DNA from: Rhizobiaceae bacterium
GTDB lineage: Bacteria > Pseudomonadota > Alphaproteobacteria > Rhizobiales > Rhizobiaceae
Reading direction: 5' to 3'
Assembly (NCBI GenBank): GCA_016742175.1
Contig: JACVCH010000001.1
Coordinates: forward strand, 372,001 to 436,000
DNA length: 64,000 bases
In this document: piece after piece, positions 9,274 to 18,479 of the stretch
How positions within the stretch are numbered: position 1 is the stretch's first letter
Layout: each line of letters starts with the position of its first letter
Position numbers and translations under genes: made by a program
The notes under the pieces: model-generated
Databases searched by the model: none
Told to the model about the DNA's origin: nothing
The model's input: only the letters and a program-made list of their open reading frames with translations

Positions 9274-9837
9274 CTACCGCGCCATCGCGTGGTACTCATC
9301 GTTCGGGCGCATGTCGATCGCCGCGGCTACCCGGTTCGACATGTTGTAGAAGCCCACCGTCGAGGCGATGTCGAAGATGTCGCGGTCCGAAAAGCCGGCA
9401 TCGCGCAGGCCCTTGCGGTCGGCCTCCTCAATCTTGTCGGGGCTCTCGGTCAGCTTGACCGCGAAATCGAGCATCGCCTTCTGCTTCGCCGGCAGCTCCG
9501 CGGCGCGATAATTGGTCACCATCATCTCGCCAAGCTTGGGATCGCCCGACAATTGCCGCACCGCTGCGCCGTGGGCGACGAGGCAGTAATAGCAGTGGTT
9601 CACCGAAGAGACCGCGACCGCGATCATCTCGCGCTCGAGCTTCGACAGGCCGGAGTCGCCGAGCATCAGGTCGTTGTACATGTCGGTGAAGGCGCGCAGC
9701 TTCTTCTCGTCGAAGGCGTAGGCGCGCAGGACGTTGGGGACCAGTCCCAGCTTCTCCTCGCATTTGGCGAAATAGGCCTTCGTGCCGTCCGACAGTTCGG
9801 GCAGTTCGATGTTCAGTGCCGTGACCCGCTCGCTCAT
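9274..9837 (-). CDS. Peroxidase-related AhpD/CMD-fold protein
   Basis: A 187-residue carboxymuconolactone decarboxylase/AhpD-fold protein of the 'uncharacterized peroxidase-related' group. The redox motif CYYCLVAHG gives Cys82 and Cys85 with His89, the arrangement used by AhpD-type alkylhydroperoxidases. The all-helical remainder and the length fit. The start has GGGAGA about eight bases upstream. It is monocistronic: convergent with gpsA and divergent from gdhB. The physiological substrate is unknown; a thiol-dependent peroxide defence role is an inference from the family. Confidence 0.85.
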   Translation of the reverse strand: MSERVTALNIELPELSDGTKAYFAKCEEKLGLVPNVLRAYAFDEKKLRAFTDMYNDLMLGDSGLSKLEREMIAVAVSSVNHCYYCLVAHGAAVRQLSGDPKLGEMMVTNYRAAELPAKQKAMLDFAVKLTESPDKIEEADRKGLRDAGFSDRDIFDIASTVGFYNMSNRVAAAIDMRPNDEYHAMAR

Positions 9838-9969
9838 GCCGTCATCTCCCTTTCAAACTTGTCTGTAACTGACGCAGCGTCGCTCATTTTCGTGAAACCG
9901 GTGCCACTTTCTCGGCGGATGTTCTAGTCTGGAAAGAAAAATGCGATGAAATCGGGGAGATCGCCGTCC

Positions 9970-12900
9970 ATGGCTGTGCGCAAGACCGCAACCGCATCGA
10001 AGGTCAAGACCGAGGCGGGCGCCGAAAAGCTCGCGGGCTTCTTCAAGGCGCGGGCGCCGGAGGAGGATCGCGAGGCCTATACGAGCGAGGCCTTCGCCAC
10101 CGCCGGCGCGCTCGCCTACCGGGCGCTGAAGCACCACAAGCGCGGCGACAGCCTCATCGTCTTCGACAATGAGGGCGAGATCGAGCGGCAGGGGCGGGCC
10201 GTGACGGCCATCACCGTCATCAACGACAACATGCCGTTCCTGTTCGATTCGGTGCTGGCCGAAATCACCGAACAGGCCGGCGAGGCCGCGCTCGTTCTCC
10301 ATCCGGTCGTCCTCGTGCGGCACGAAAAGAAGGGCGTCGCCGAGCTTCTGGGCGAGGCGGGCAGCGCCAAGGGCGACGATGCGACCGACCGCGTCTCGAT
10401 CATCCACGTCCATGTGCCCAAGCTGACGGCGGAGGAGTGCGAGGCGCTGAAGCGTGGGCTCGAACACGTGCTGGCGCAGGTCAAGCTGGCGGTGACCAAC
10501 TGGCGGCCTATGCTCGCCCGGCTCGACCAGGCGATCACCGAATACCGCTACCAGCCGGTGCCGATCGACAAGGCGCAGGTCGGCGAGGCCATCGCCTTCC
10601 TCGAATGGCTGCGCGACGACAATTTCACCTTCCTCGGCATGCGCGAATTGCGTTATTCGGGCGGCGAGGAGACCGGCACGCTGGAGCGTTCGCCCAAGGG
10701 CGGGCTCGGCATCCTGTCCGATTCGGAAGTGCGCGTGTTGCGGCGCGGCGGCGAGCCGGTGACGACGACACCGGAAATCCGCGCCTTCCTCTATGGTCCC
10801 GAAGCGCTGCTGGTCACCAAGGCCAATGCCAAGTCGGTCGTCCACCGGCGCATCTATCTCGACTATATCGGCGTCAAGACCTTCGACCAGAAGGGCAAGC
10901 TCCTCGGCGAACTGCGCATCGTCGGGCTCTTCACCTCCACCGCCTACACGCGCTCGGTGATGAAGATCCCCTATCTGCGCTCCAAGGCGGCCGCGGTGAT
11001 CGAGAAGTCCGGCTTTGACCCGTCCGACCATTCGGGCAAGGCGTTGATCAACGTCTTGGAATCCTATCCGCGCGACGAGCTGTTCCAGATTTCCGTGCCG
11101 ATCCTGCGCAAGCACGCCGAGGCGATCCTGGCGTTGGGCGAACGGCCGAGGGTGCGCGCGCTCTACCGGGTCGACCAGTTCGACCGCTTCGTCTCGGCCA
11201 TCGTCTACGTGCCGCGCGACCGCTACGATTCCGACGTCCGCGAGCGGATCGGGCAGTATCTCGTCAAGACATTCGACGGCCGGCTGTCGGCCTATTATCC
11301 CGCCTTCCCCGAAGGCTCGCTCGCCCGTGTCCACTTCATCATCGGCCGCTCCGGCGGAAAGACGCCGAAGGTCGATCCGGCCGAGCTCGAGGCCGGAATG
11401 CGCGACATCGTGCGGACCTGGGACGACGCGCTGCGCGAGGAAGTGACGGAAAACCGCGCCGACCCGAAGCTCGCCGCGCTCGCCGCCGGCTTCGACCAGA
11501 CCTACCGCAACAGCTTCTCCGCCGCGGTCGCGATGCGCGATGCGGCGGTCATTTCCGACATCGGCGACGACCGGCCGATCGCGATCGACTTCTATCGCGA
11601 AAAGCCGGAGACGGCGTCCCATGCCGGGCTGAAGATCTATCACCAGGGCGAACCGGTGGCGCTGTCGAAGCGCGTGCCGCTCCTGGAAAATATGGGTTTT
11701 CGGGTGATCTCGGAACGCACGTTCGAGATCGCGCGGGCGGGTGCCAAGCCGGTCTTTTTGCACGACATGGAGCTCGAAAGCGCATCCGGCGCCGAGATCG
11801 ATCTGGCCGATGGCGGCGCGCTTCTGGCCGACGTCTTCCTGTCGGTCTGGAACGGCGAGAGCGACAATGATTCCTATGCGGCGCTGGTTCAGACGGCAGG
11901 TCTGACGGCCCGCAATATCGGCTTGCTGCGGGCCTATGGCCGCTATCTCCAGCAGGCGGGGATTCCGCAGAACCAGGAGTTCGTGGCCTCGGTCCTGAAC
12001 CGCTATCCTGCCATCGCAGGCCATCTGATTGCGCTTTTTTCGGCCCGTTTCGATCCGAAACGAGCTGAAAACAGCGAAGTTTCAGCTCAAAAAGCGGCGG
12101 AATCGATCGAAACGGCCTTGGAATCGGTGCCCCAGATCGACGATGACGCCGTCATTCGGCGTTATCTGAACCTCATCCAGTCGACCCTGCGGACCAATTT
12201 CTACGCGCCCGAGAGGGACGGCGTGTCGCTGGCGCTGAAGCTCGATTCGCGCGCCGTGCGCGGTCTCCCGGCACCACGTCCGTGGCGGGAAATTTTCGTC
12301 TATGGGCCAGAGGTCGAGGGCGTCCATCTGCGCTTCGGCGCGGTGGCGCGTGGGGGCTTGCGCTGGTCGGACCGGGCGCAGGATTACCGCACCGAAGTGC
12401 TCGGCCTCGTCAAGGCGCAGCAGGTCAAGAACGCGGTGATCGTGCCGGTCGGAGCCAAGGGCGGGTTCTTTCCGAAGCAGTTGCCGGCGGGTGGTTCGCG
12501 CGGCGAAATCTTCGAGGCGGGCAAGAAGGCCTATATCAACTTCATCACCTCGCTTCTCTCCGTTACGGACAATATCGAGGGCGACCATGTGGTGCCGCCG
12601 GCGGACGTGGTACGGCATGACAGGGACGACCCGTATTTCGTGGTCGCGGCCGACAAGGGCACGGCGACCTTTTCCGACACGGCGAACGCGATCAGCCAGG
12701 CGCACGGATTCTGGCTCGACGACGCCTTCGCCTCGGGCGGATCGGCCGGATACGACCACAAGAAGATGGGCATCACCGCGCGCGGCGCGTGGGAGGCGGT
12801 GAAGCGGCATTTCCGCGAGATGAACCGCGACATCCAGACAGAACCCTTCACCGTGACCGGCGTCGGCGACATGTCGGGCGACGTGTTCGGCAACGGCATG

Positions 12901-14742
12901 CTGCTTTCGAAGGCGACGCGGCTGATCGCGGCGTTCGACCATCGCGACATCTTCATCGATCCCGACCCCGACACGGCGTCTTCTTTCGAGGAGCGGCAGC
13001 GCCTCTTCGACAAGGGCCAGTCGAGCTGGCAGGACTACGACCGCGAAAAACTTTCCGAAGGCGGCATCATCGTCTCGCGCAGCCAGAAGTCGATCGAGCT
13101 GTCGAAGGCTGCGGCCGCCGCGATCGGGCTTTCCTCGACGACGGCGACGCCGGTCGAGATCATGCGCGCGATCCTGATGGCGAATGTCGATCTCCTGTGG
13201 TTCGGCGGTATCGGGACCTATGTGCGGGCGGAGGCCGAGAGCAACGCCGATGTCGGCGACAAGGCCAACGACACGCTGCGCATCACGGCGAAAGAGGTTG
13301 GCGCCAAGGTGATCGGCGAGGGCGCCAATCTCGGCGTCACCCAGCGCGCGCGTATCGAATACGGGATGAATGGCGGGCGCTGCAATTCGGACGCCATCGA
13401 CAATTCGGCCGGCGTCAATTCGTCGGACGTCGAGGTCAACATCAAGATCGCGCTCGCGTCTGCGATGCGGGCGGGCGACCTGACGCGGCCCAACCGCGAC
13501 AAGCTCCTGGCCGACATGACGGACGAGGTGGCGCATCTGGTGCTTGCCAACAATTACCGGCAGTCGCTGGCGATCTCGCTGACGGCGCTGCGCGGGGCGG
13601 CGGACCTCGGCTATCAGGAGCGATTCATGGAGGCGCTCGAAGATCGCGGCCTGCTCGACCGCGATGTCGAGGTGCTGCCTTCGGCCGCCGCGATGGCCGA
13701 GCGCGAGGCGCGCGGCGTGCCGCTGACGCGGGCCGAGATCGGCGTGCTTCTCGCCTATGCCAAGATCGTGCTCTTCGACGACATCGTGGCCAGCAGGGTG
13801 CCGGACGATCCACATCTCGAAGCCGACCTTCTCGACTATTTCCCGCAGAAGATGGTCAAGAAGTTCGCCGGGCCGATCAAGTCGCACCGGCTGCGCCGCG
13901 AGATCATCGCGACGCAGCTCGGCAACGAGGCGATCAATCGCGGCGGTCCGTCCTTCGTCAGCCGCCTGCAGGACCTGACAGGCCGCTCGGCTGCCGAGGT
14001 CGTCGCCGCCTTCGCGATCGTGCGCGACGGGTTCGACCTGCCCGAACTCTATGGCGAGATCGACGCGCTGGACGCGAAGATCGACGGGGCGACGCAGCTC
14101 GAGCTCTACCAGCAGGTCGGCCGGCTGGTGCATTCGGCGAGCGCCTGGTTCCTCAAAAACGACCTGACGTCGGATACGATCGGCGCCGAGATCGAGGGGC
14201 TGCAGGGCGCGCGCAAGGCGCTGGAGCCGAAGCTGGCGAAAATGCTGCCGCCGTTCACGCAGGAAAAGCAGGACGAGCGCATGGCCGGACTTCTCAAGGC
14301 CGGCGTTTCGCAAAAGCTCGCCGAGCGGATCGCGCAGCTTCACGTGACCGAACTCGTGCCCGACATCGCGCTGGTTGCCGAGACGGCGAAGGCGGAACTG
14401 GAGACGGCCGCGCGGGCCTTCTTCGCCGTCACCGATGCGTTCCGGATCGGGCGCATCGCGGATGCCGCGCGCTCGATCGCGCCGTCCGACTATTATGACG
14501 GGCTGGCGCTGGCGCGCGCGACCGACCAGATCAACGCAGCGCGGCGAGGGATCGCTGCCGCCGCGCTTAGCGCCTTCCCGAAGGAAAAGGCGCCGGTCGA
14601 GGCCTGGATCGAGGCGGGCGGCATGCGGATTTCGCGCACGCGCGACCGGCTGCAAAGCCTGACGGAGGGCGGCGACATCACCGTTTCGCGGCTGACGGTT
14701 GCAGCGGGGTTGATGTCGGATCTGACTGACGTAACGCATTAG
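9970..14742 (+). CDS. gdhB: NAD-specific glutamate dehydrogenase, large type
   Basis: Interconverts glutamate and 2-oxoglutarate plus ammonia with NAD, mainly for glutamate catabolism. At 1,590 residues it belongs to the giant Bac_GDH group. N-terminal ACT-like regulatory segments occupy roughly the first 500 residues. The catalytic domain lies in the middle, with ARGGLRWSDRAQDYRTEV and VPVGAKGGFFPKQL around residues 790-840 and GDMSGDVFGNGML further on. A helical C-terminal region follows. I chose the ATG at 9970, nine bases after GGGGAGA, over the one at 9946. It appears monocistronic; the next gene begins 22 bases later on the same strand and could be co-transcribed. Confidence 0.93.
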   Translation: MAVRKTATASKVKTEAGAEKLAGFFKARAPEEDREAYTSEAFATAGALAYRALKHHKRGDSLIVFDNEGEIERQGRAVTAITVINDNMPFLFDSVLAEITEQAGEAALVLHPVVLVRHEKKGVAELLGEAGSAKGDDATDRVSIIHVHVPKLTAEECEALKRGLEHVLAQVKLAVTNWRPMLARLDQAITEYRYQPVPIDKAQVGEAIAFLEWLRDDNFTFLGMRELRYSGGEETGTLERSPKGGLGILSDSEVRVLRRGGEPVTTTPEIRAFLYGPEALLVTKANAKSVVHRRIYLDYIGVKTFDQKGKLLGELRIVGLFTSTAYTRSVMKIPYLRSKAAAVIEKSGFDPSDHSGKALINVLESYPRDELFQISVPILRKHAEAILALGERPRVRALYRVDQFDRFVSAIVYVPRDRYDSDVRERIGQYLVKTFDGRLSAYYPAFPEGSLARVHFIIGRSGGKTPKVDPAELEAGMRDIVRTWDDALREEVTENRADPKLAALAAGFDQTYRNSFSAAVAMRDAAVISDIGDDRPIAIDFYREKPETASHAGLKIYHQGEPVALSKRVPLLENMGFRVISERTFEIARAGAKPVFLHDMELESASGAEIDLADGGALLADVFLSVWNGESDNDSYAALVQTAGLTARNIGLLRAYGRYLQQAGIPQNQEFVASVLNRYPAIAGHLIALFSARFDPKRAENSEVSAQKAAESIETALESVPQIDDDAVIRRYLNLIQSTLRTNFYAPERDGVSLALKLDSRAVRGLPAPRPWREIFVYGPEVEGVHLRFGAVARGGLRWSDRAQDYRTEVLGLVKAQQVKNAVIVPVGAKGGFFPKQLPAGGSRGEIFEAGKKAYINFITSLLSVTDNIEGDHVVPPADVVRHDRDDPYFVVAADKGTATFSDTANAISQAHGFWLDDAFASGGSAGYDHKKMGITARGAWEAVKRHFREMNRDIQTEPFTVTGVGDMSGDVFGNGMLLSKATRLIAAFDHRDIFIDPDPDTASSFEERQRLFDKGQSSWQDYDREKLSEGGIIVSRSQKSIELSKAAAAAIGLSSTTATPVEIMRAILMANVDLLWFGGIGTYVRAEAESNADVGDKANDTLRITAKEVGAKVIGEGANLGVTQRARIEYGMNGGRCNSDAIDNSAGVNSSDVEVNIKIALASAMRAGDLTRPNRDKLLADMTDEVAHLVLANNYRQSLAISLTALRGAADLGYQERFMEALEDRGLLDRDVEVLPSAAAMAEREARGVPLTRAEIGVLLAYAKIVLFDDIVASRVPDDPHLEADLLDYFPQKMVKKFAGPIKSHRLRREIIATQLGNEAINRGGPSFVSRLQDLTGRSAAEVVAAFAIVRDGFDLPELYGEIDALDAKIDGATQLELYQQVGRLVHSASAWFLKNDLTSDTIGAEIEGLQGARKALEPKLAKMLPPFTQEKQDERMAGLLKAGVSQKLAERIAQLHVTELVPDIALVAETAKAELETAARAFFAVTDAFRIGRIADAARSIAPSDYYDGLALARATDQINAARRGIAAAALSAFPKEKAPVEAWIEAGGMRISRTRDRLQSLTEGGDITVSRLTVAAGLMSDLTDVTH

Positions 14743-14763
14743 GGGCACGAACTAGGGGGCGGA

Positions 14764-16149
14764 ATGGACGGGACTGTCGAGGCGCGGGCGCCGAAACGCG
14801 CGATCTGGGGCTGGATGCTCTTCGACTGGGCGCAGCAGCCCTTTCACACGCTGATCATCACCTTCGTCTTCGCGCCCTATTTCGCCGCCGCCGTCGCGCC
14901 GGATGCGGCGCGGGGGCAGGAGCTCTGGGGCTATGCGACGGGTATCGGCGGGCTGCTGATCGCCTTTTCCTCGCCCGTTCTCGGCGCGATCGCCGATGCG
15001 AGCGGGCCGCGCAAGCCGTGGATTGCGGTGTTTTCCGTCATCGGCATCGTCGGCTGCTGGATGCTGTGGTTCGCAGCGCCCGGCATGAGCGACCTGACCT
15101 GGATACTCATCATCATCGCGGTCGCGGTGTTCGGCATGGAATATGCCGCCGTCTTCAACAATGCGATGATGCCGACGCTGGTGCCGCGCTCCGAACTCGG
15201 GCGGCTTTCGGGCTCGGCCTGGGGGCTCGGCTATGTCGGCGGGCTGATCTCGCTGATCATGGTTCTCGGCTTCATGTCGGCTTCGCCGGAAACAGGGCGA
15301 ACGCTGATCGGGCTGGAGCCGGTGCTCGGCCTCGACCCGGCGATGCGCGAGGGCGACCGGGCGGCGGGGCCTCTGACGGCGCTCTGGTATCTCGTCTTCA
15401 TCATTCCGATGTTTCTTTTCACCCCCGACGTGACGCGCAAGCCCGCGATCAAGGGCGCGGTGCGCGACGGGCTTTCCAAGCTGAAGCAGACGCTGAAGCG
15501 CCTGCCGTCCGAGCGCAGCTATTTCTCGTTCCTGATCTCGTCGATGTTCTACCGCGACGGGCTGAACGCGCTTTATGCGTTCGGCGGCATCTATGCGGCG
15601 GGCGTGCTCGGACTTTCGATCATCCAGATCGGCATTTTCGGCATCCTTTCCAACATCACCGGGGCGATCGGCGCCTATGTCGGCGGGCGGATGGACCAGC
15701 GCTTCGGGCCGAAGATCGTCGTGGCGTGGTCGGCGGTGATCCTCGCGCTCTGCTGCGCGCTCATCATCTCGACGACGCAGACACAGGTGCTGTTCACGGC
15801 CGTGGTCGAGGGGAGCGGCCTGCCGGTGCTGGTGTTCTACTTCGCCGGCTGCCTGATCGGGGCGGCGGGCGGGTCGATCCAGGCCGCCTCGCGCACGCTT
15901 CTCGTCGACCAGGTCGACACGGACAGAGTGACGGAGGCGTTCGGGCTCTACGCGCTGTCGGGCAAGGCGACGAGTTTCATCGGGCCGCTGTCGATCGCGT
16001 TCGTGACAGGCATCGTCGCCTCGGAAGGATTCGGGCTTTCGCCGGTCGACGCGCAGCGCGTCGGCGTGACGCCGATCATCGTGCTCTTCATCATCGGGCT
16101 GGCGCTCTTGCCCTTCGTGAAAAGCCGGCACCGGGAAGTCGTCGCGTAA
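14764..16149 (+). CDS. UMF1-type MFS transporter
   Basis: A 461-residue, 12-helix major facilitator protein of the UMF1/Atg22-like group. The opening WGWMLFDWAQQPFHTLIITFVFAPYF is the family's characteristic first helix (written here only as evidence of the FDWAxxPF signature). Another group feature is the cytoplasmic loop near residues 225-245 (KLKQTLKRLPSERSYF). These transporters sit in the inner membrane and their bacterial substrates are unknown. A GGGGGCGGA stretch lies directly before the ATG. It follows gdhB by about 20 bases on the same strand, which may point to export or uptake of amino acids in Atg22 style; that is inference only. Confidence 0.82.
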   Translation: MDGTVEARAPKRAIWGWMLFDWAQQPFHTLIITFVFAPYFAAAVAPDAARGQELWGYATGIGGLLIAFSSPVLGAIADASGPRKPWIAVFSVIGIVGCWMLWFAAPGMSDLTWILIIIAVAVFGMEYAAVFNNAMMPTLVPRSELGRLSGSAWGLGYVGGLISLIMVLGFMSASPETGRTLIGLEPVLGLDPAMREGDRAAGPLTALWYLVFIIPMFLFTPDVTRKPAIKGAVRDGLSKLKQTLKRLPSERSYFSFLISSMFYRDGLNALYAFGGIYAAGVLGLSIIQIGIFGILSNITGAIGAYVGGRMDQRFGPKIVVAWSAVILALCCALIISTTQTQVLFTAVVEGSGLPVLVFYFAGCLIGAAGGSIQAASRTLLVDQVDTDRVTEAFGLYALSGKATSFIGPLSIAFVTGIVASEGFGLSPVDAQRVGVTPIIVLFIIGLALLPFVKSRHREVVA

Positions 16150-16219
16150 GGGGCTTGCCATCGTGGGGCATGGGTCCCACATTGGGATCGTGTTCAACGA
16201 ACTGAAAGGAGGTGATCCG

Positions 16220-16288
16220 ATGTCGAGTGTTATCGTTAGCCGTAGCGTGGCCCGAGCGGATTGCCCTTTCGGGAAGCAGCCTTCCTGA
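16220..16288 (+). CDS. Putative 22-residue micro-ORF
   Basis: ATG at 16220 follows the longest possible Shine-Dalgarno match at ideal spacing (GGAGG ends 7 bases before the ATG), which is strong evidence for translation. The peptide begins MSSVIVSRSVARADCPF and ends at TGA 16286-16288. It has no signal or transmembrane segment and one Cys. It could be a leader peptide, but no gene lies downstream on this strand before the terminator. I do not recognise a family. Confidence 0.4.
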   Translation: MSSVIVSRSVARADCPFGKQPS

Positions 16289-16344
16289 CGGGGTTGATGC
16301 GCGGCCGGGCCTAACCCGGATGCCGCGCGGATATCAGACACGGA

Positions 16345-16375
16345 AGGGCCGGTCGGCGAGACCGGCCCTTTTTTT
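16345..16375 (+). terminator. Intrinsic terminator
   Basis: A perfect 10-bp stem AGGGCCGGTC / GACCGGCCCT with a five-base loop is followed by seven Ts. It ends the small transcript that starts near 16205 and faces the 3' end of the VWA gene. There is no A-run on the other side, so it works mainly on the plus strand. Confidence 0.9.
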
Positions 16376-16388
16376 GTTGCCTGCATGT

Positions 16389-17801
16389 CTACATGGTCAG
16401 GAACAGGCGCTCGGTGTTGCTGATGATTTCCTGAAAGGCGGCATCGAGTTCGGGGCCGGTCGAGGCTTCGAAATAGTGCTTGATGGTGCCCGTATCGTCG
16501 CTGGCGCAGGCGTTCAGCACGGCCTTCGCGTCGCGGCGGTCCTGCGCGGGGATCGAACGGTTGTCGAGATCGAAGCCGATGGTGAAGATCTCGATGCCGT
16601 CGGCCTTCATCCGGTCGCACAGCGCCTCGGCCGTATTGCGGGCCGCGCGGCCCTGCGCGTTGACCGGGCGCGAATCGCCTCCGGCGAAGACGGTGTTGAA
16701 CTGGCCGTCCGTCATCAGGATCGCGATCTTGCCGACATCCTGCGGGTCGGCGTCTTCCGGGCCGGCACCGAGCCGCGCGTTACGGATCGTGTCGCGCCAT
16801 TCGGGCGACAGCATGTATTGCGTCCACTGGATGCCGATCGAGCCGGCCGTGTAGCCGACTGCGTTGAAGGCGTTGATGGAACGCTTCAGCGCATCGGCGT
16901 CGGCGGTCAGGGGCACGATTGTCGCCTTGGGGCAGTCCTTGGTGTCGAGGCGGTCGTCGCGATTGATGCGGGCGTGATACTTCCTGCCGGAACCGTCGGG
17001 ATATTCACGGAGCATCATCGGGCTGTCGTCCGAATAGTCGGGCGAGAGGTCGGGCCGCTTGCGCTCGGTCGCGCAATTGTCGGCGAAGCTGCCGGTGTTG
17101 TCGGAGACATAGCGCGCGCTCGCTCCGACATAGGGCGGCAGGTCGCTCGCGCCCCTGCGTTCCTGGAAGACGACCGACGAGGATGCGAGCGTGCCGACAT
17201 TCACCGCCTCCGCATAAGGTACGATCGATACGCGGACGCGCGGATTGCGCGGGTCCTGGCTGCCGAGCAGGGCGTTGACGGCATTGGTGGCGGCGCTCTT
17301 CAGATCCCTGATCTTCTGCCCCGCCATCGAGCCGGTGACGTCGAGCATCATCGCGACTTCGATCCGACGGTCGGCGTAGAGCGCGGCGGTGGTGGCGGCG
17401 ACGTCGCGGGTCTTTTCGGCGCCGAAGAGCGGGAAGGCGAGGTCGATATTGGCCTTGGCGGTCGCCGCGACGGTGCGGGCGGTGCGGTCGACGGTCAACG
17501 TCTCCAGCGTGACAGCACCTTCGCGGGCGAAGGCGCCGCCGCCATTGGCGATGAGGAACGCCTCGACCGAGGCCCGGGCGTCGGTCTCGGCGATCACGCC
17601 GGTCGTCAGGTCGCGGGCGGTGGAGGCGACGGCGGCGTCGAGCGCGTTCTGCAGCGCCGACTTCGTGTTCATGAGCTGCGCCGTATTGACGCCGAAGCCG
17701 GCGCCGACCGCCAGCATGGACAGGGCCGCGCCCGTCAGGATCGCGAAGTTGCCGCGCCGGTCGGACATGAACCGCGTCAAGATGTTCGAAAACCGTGCCA
17801 T
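16389..17801 (-). CDS. TadG-like pilus assembly protein with VWA domain
   Basis: A 470-residue protein with a single N-terminal transmembrane helix (about residues 18-40, after MSDRRGNFAIL), typical of Flp pilus TadE/TadG proteins (TadE-like start RRGNFA). It is followed by an extracytoplasmic von Willebrand A domain. The MIDAS motif DVTGSM is at residues 154-159, and a later acidic strand AILMTDGQFN completes the metal site. TadG anchors or assembles Flp/tad pili; stand-alone copies like this, away from a tad cluster, are common in Hyphomicrobiales. The start has GAGGAGAG a few bases upstream. It is monocistronic. Confidence 0.85.
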   Translation of the reverse strand: MARFSNILTRFMSDRRGNFAILTGAALSMLAVGAGFGVNTAQLMNTKSALQNALDAAVASTARDLTTGVIAETDARASVEAFLIANGGGAFAREGAVTLETLTVDRTARTVAATAKANIDLAFPLFGAEKTRDVAATTAALYADRRIEVAMMLDVTGSMAGQKIRDLKSAATNAVNALLGSQDPRNPRVRVSIVPYAEAVNVGTLASSSVVFQERRGASDLPPYVGASARYVSDNTGSFADNCATERKRPDLSPDYSDDSPMMLREYPDGSGRKYHARINRDDRLDTKDCPKATIVPLTADADALKRSINAFNAVGYTAGSIGIQWTQYMLSPEWRDTIRNARLGAGPEDADPQDVGKIAILMTDGQFNTVFAGGDSRPVNAQGRAARNTAEALCDRMKADGIEIFTIGFDLDNRSIPAQDRRDAKAVLNACASDDTGTIKHYFEASTGPELDAAFQEIISNTERLFLTM

Positions 17802-18017
17802 CGATCTCTCCTCGTCGGCCGCCGCGGCCGGTTGCCAGAAGAGGTGCAGGATCGACGCCAGAAAGCGGGATTCTGGCGCAGTTTGCGGCTAAGTTCCTGA
17901 AAGTGCTATCGTTTACCGGCCGTTAGGGTTAATGTCCGGTTAATTTCCGCAGGTGTACTTGCGGGCGCTGCTGCGGGCGTTTCAATCCGGGGTTGGGGCG
18001 CGTCCCGTTTCGGGACG

Positions 18018-18440
18018 TCACTCGCACCAGGAGGCGCGAGCCTTGCCGTCATAGGGACGCGCGAGGCCGGTGGCGATCAGGCGGTCGACGATCGCGTCGC
18101 CTTCGGGCGTCTCGATGTCGGCGACGACGCGGCCGAAGAACTTGTCGCCGTCGACATTGCGGACATGGAAGGCGCCGGAGGCGAGGAGGCCGGCGAGCGT
18201 GTCGCGCGCGTCGAGCGCGGCCGTCTTCTCCGCCTCGCAGCGGGCGCGAAGTTCCGGCGCATCGATGCCGCGCAGGCGGACGGAGACGCGCACCGTGTGG
18301 CCGGGCCAGACATGGACGTCGGCCTCAACCGTATCGCCGTCGATGACGCGCACGAGGCGCGCGCTGACCGGGCCGGCGATTTCGGCGGCCTGGACGGGCA
18401 GGGCGAAGAGGACTAGGAGCAAAATAGGAATAAAAGCCAT
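18018..18440 (-). CDS. Secreted thermonuclease-like (SNase) protein
   Basis: A 140-residue SNase-domain protein with a signal peptide (residues 1-18, cleavage after VQA). The active-site pattern of staphylococcal nuclease is visible. IDGDT supplies the calcium ligands (Asp34, Asp36), RLRGIDAPE gives Arg57, Asp60 and Glu63, and FFGR gives the second catalytic Arg. It probably cleaves nucleic acid or phosphodiesters in the periplasm or outside the cell. The start codon and Shine-Dalgarno lie inside a 13-bp inverted repeat, so translation may be controlled by RNA structure. A 7-bp hairpin without a T-run follows the stop (18001-18017). Confidence 0.85.
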   Translation of the reverse strand: MAFIPILLLVLFALPVQAAEIAGPVSARLVRVIDGDTVEADVHVWPGHTVRVSVRLRGIDAPELRARCEAEKTAALDARDTLAGLLASGAFHVRNVDGDKFFGRVVADIETPEGDAIVDRLIATGLARPYDGKARASWCE

Positions 18441-18459
18441 TCGGCATTTATTCCTATTT
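18422..18459 (-). promoter_or_regulatory. AT-rich inverted repeat enclosing SD and start codon of the nuclease gene
   Basis: Arms 18422-18434 and 18447-18459 are perfect 13-base reverse complements. Inside them 3 more base pairs (GCC/GGC) close a GAAU tetraloop with a single U-U mismatch between the two stems. In the mRNA the upstream arm carries the AGGAA ribosome site, and the AUG (18440-18438) spans loop and stem. This is the geometry of an RNA thermometer or a translational repressor site; as DNA it could also be an operator. Its A/T richness stands out in this GC-rich sequence. Confidence 0.6.
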
Positions 18460-18479
18460 GCGTCATTCTGGCAAGAGGG

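Larger units (their letters stand above)
16205..16375 (+). ncRNA. Candidate structured small transcript with extreme Shine-Dalgarno
   Basis: A compact unit between convergent genes. It begins with AAAGGAGGTGATCC (16205-16218), an exact complement of the 14 bases at the 3' end of 16S rRNA. It then carries a 22-codon reading frame, a hairpin inside that frame (GGAAG/CTTCC, 16272-16285), a compound hairpin at 16299-16328, and a strong intrinsic terminator at 16345-16375. No downstream gene exists on this strand. It may be a small mRNA, a regulatory RNA, or both. A short inverted repeat TCCCA-CAT-TGGGA at 16175-16187 lies upstream. I recognise no named RNA family. Confidence 0.45.

Noticed and set aside
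12082-14748. 888-codon open frame antisense to gdhB
   Set aside because: Arg/Asp/Leu-rich composition without domains; the plus-strand frame is a clear NAD-glutamate dehydrogenase.
16212-17900. 562-codon plus-strand frame over the VWA gene
   Set aside because: It is the shadow of the minus-strand TadG-like gene and would read through the terminator at 16345-16375.
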